Assembly (NCBI RefSeq): GCF_032598785.1
Contig: NZ_CP102984.1
Origin: Terrisporobacter petrolearius
Lineage (GTDB): Bacteria; Bacillota; Clostridia; Peptostreptococcales; Peptostreptococcaceae
DNA length: 64,000 bases
Strand: one strand, 5' to 3'
Part shown: positions 63,194 to 64,000 of the stretch, piece by piece
Position numbering within the stretch: position 1 is the first letter of the stretch
Layout of the letters: each line of letters begins with the position of its first letter
Made by a program: the position numbers and the translations under genes
The notes under the pieces: model-generated
Database searches by the model: none
What the model was told of the DNA's origin: nothing
Seen by the model: only the letters and a program-made list of their open reading frames with translations

Positions 63194-63230
63194 AAAGAAC
63201 TACTAAACTATAAGTTTAGTAGTTCTTTTT
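63194..63230 (+). terminator. Terminator of the two-component operon
   Basis: AAGAACTACTAAAC faces GTTTAGTAGTTCTT around TATAA, then TTT. Confidence 0.85.
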
Positions 63231-63381
63231 ATATACTAAGGATTTATAACTAATCTAAATTGCCAATTATTGATGATATTACATTCCTAATAAATAATTA
63301 AACCATCAATAGAGCAAAATAGATCTAAATCAAAATTTGATGATTTAGATCTATTTTAAAATAGGCATCTAGAGGTGAATT

Positions 63382-64000
63382 ATGAGAAAATCAAAAAATA
63401 ATATTTATACTACAATAATAGTTATTGTAGGGTTTTTTATATATTTGATAATGCTTACTAATAACATATATTCTCATACAGTTAATGATAAAACTGTAGA
63501 TAAAGTAGTTGAAATATCAGGATTAGTTAGCAAAAATGCTTTGCAAAACTTTGATTTTGGAAATAAAAATGAGGTATTTGTAACTCAAAGAGAAAGACAA
63601 CATACATATCTTTCTAGATGTATAATATCTGGAAAGAAAGCATATGTGAAGGATTATATAATCTTAGAAAACTACGGACATGGCGAGTCCATTGAAGTAA
63701 TAACACATAAAAATAAAACTTATATATGGATAGGAAATACAGTAAATAAAAGACAAAATTCAAATGGGAAAATTTATTACTGGTCCAAGGATATATCAAG
63801 AATAGAATACATAGTAGATTCTAGTTGCCCAACAGGGGCAAGGGTTGGTGAAATGAAAACTATAACAAATATAGAAAATATTTCAACAAAACCAAAAGGA
63901 AAGGCATTTAGAAGTGCAGTAGCAATCTCAGACAAGAGTAATCGAATTTGTTTTAGAACGCAGATAGATGATTTAAATAAAACTACTTATTATGGTGTAT
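63382..64000 (+). CDS. Helveticin J-like class III bacteriocin, 3' end outside the window
   Basis: The frame is open for 206 codons to the window edge. Residues 1-30 contain one hydrophobic segment (TTIIVIVGFFIYLIMLTNNIYS), a signal or anchor. Then come VFVTQRERQHTYLSRCIISG, NYGHGESIEVITHKNKTYIWIG, YYWSKDISRIEY and KAFRSAVAISDKSNRICFRTQ, which resemble helveticin J (YGHGxxLEV and repeated beta motifs). AGAGGTG precedes ATG 63382. Secreted or surface killing is the inferred role. Confidence 0.7.
   Translation, partial: MRKSKNNIYTTIIVIVGFFIYLIMLTNNIYSHTVNDKTVDKVVEISGLVSKNALQNFDFGNKNEVFVTQRERQHTYLSRCIISGKKAYVKDYIILENYGHGESIEVITHKNKTYIWIGNTVNKRQNSNGKIYYWSKDISRIEYIVDSSCPTGARVGEMKTITNIENISTKPKGKAFRSAVAISDKSNRICFRTQIDDLNKTTYYGV

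Noticed and set aside
26613..63230. AACTACTAA-type hairpins (26613, 39235, 60872, 63194) as a mobile repeat
   Set aside because: Each lies at a gene end with a T run; similarity is limited to the stem and is explained as ordinary terminators of related sequence.

Overview
The window is strongly AT-rich, uses ATG starts behind GGAGG-type ribosome binding sites, and carries families typical of low-GC anaerobic Firmicutes (CD3072-type TudS-like protein, CD3324-type protein, DUF362, LLH-type holin, helveticin J-like protein). This fits Clostridia, most likely Peptostreptococcaceae near Paraclostridium, Paeniclostridium or Romboutsia. That placement is inferred from gene content and composition, not from a search. 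No rRNA, tRNA or CRISPR array was seen.

Layout. (1) 1-6800: the 3' end of an Rhs/YD-repeat polymorphic toxin locus. It holds an HNH-type toxin tip with its Imm50-like immunity gene, a decayed displaced second tip with another HNH-like toxin and immunity gene, a third Hint remnant, and an IS256-family element. (2) 6886-13844: two paralogous TrpXYZ-type ABC transporters, divergently placed around a HutP-like RNA-binding regulator. One operon has a leader peptide, competing RNA stems and three tandem terminator hairpins. The other has a consensus promoter, a leader packed with UAG triplets and a strong terminator. (3) 14179-16967: DODA-type dioxygenase, lipoprotein, AraC/GyrI regulator, small orphan. 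(4) 17069-26517: a GalNAc/galactosamine (aga) utilisation cluster with mannose-family PTS IIA/B/C/D, YajC-like protein, AgaS, NagA/AgaA, class II aldolase, sugar-phosphate kinase and an AraC regulator. (5) 26889-38411: MetNIQ-like transporter with a DUF169 gene, an SLC13-like permease, a Ugp-type ABC transporter, and an ABC-2 exporter. (6) 38597-47720: mixed accessory genes, IS relics, and a visibly GC-richer aromatic-acid exporter gene between two direct IS256-type end relics. (7) 47743-49275: an intact IS256-family element with a perfect 8-bp target duplication. (8) 49504-52781: an L-2-hydroxyacid dehydrogenase plus YjiH-like permease operon, divergent from an IclR regulator with a palindromic operator. 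(9) 53046-63168: VOC protein, a nonsense-split DUF1905/YdeI gene, a PAS histidine kinase, an unknown 652-residue membrane protein, a MarR-Gpx-flavin reductase-thioredoxin redox cluster, and an OmpR-type two-component pair. (10) 63382-end: start of a helveticin J-like bacteriocin gene.

The strongest candidates for something new are the HutP-like protein with a UAG-array leader (10324-11187), the leader-peptide attenuator with tandem terminators (9681-10016), and a small structured repeat of about 70 bases with at least three good copies. One copy splits the first Rhs gene and another sits cleanly inside a Hint remnant.
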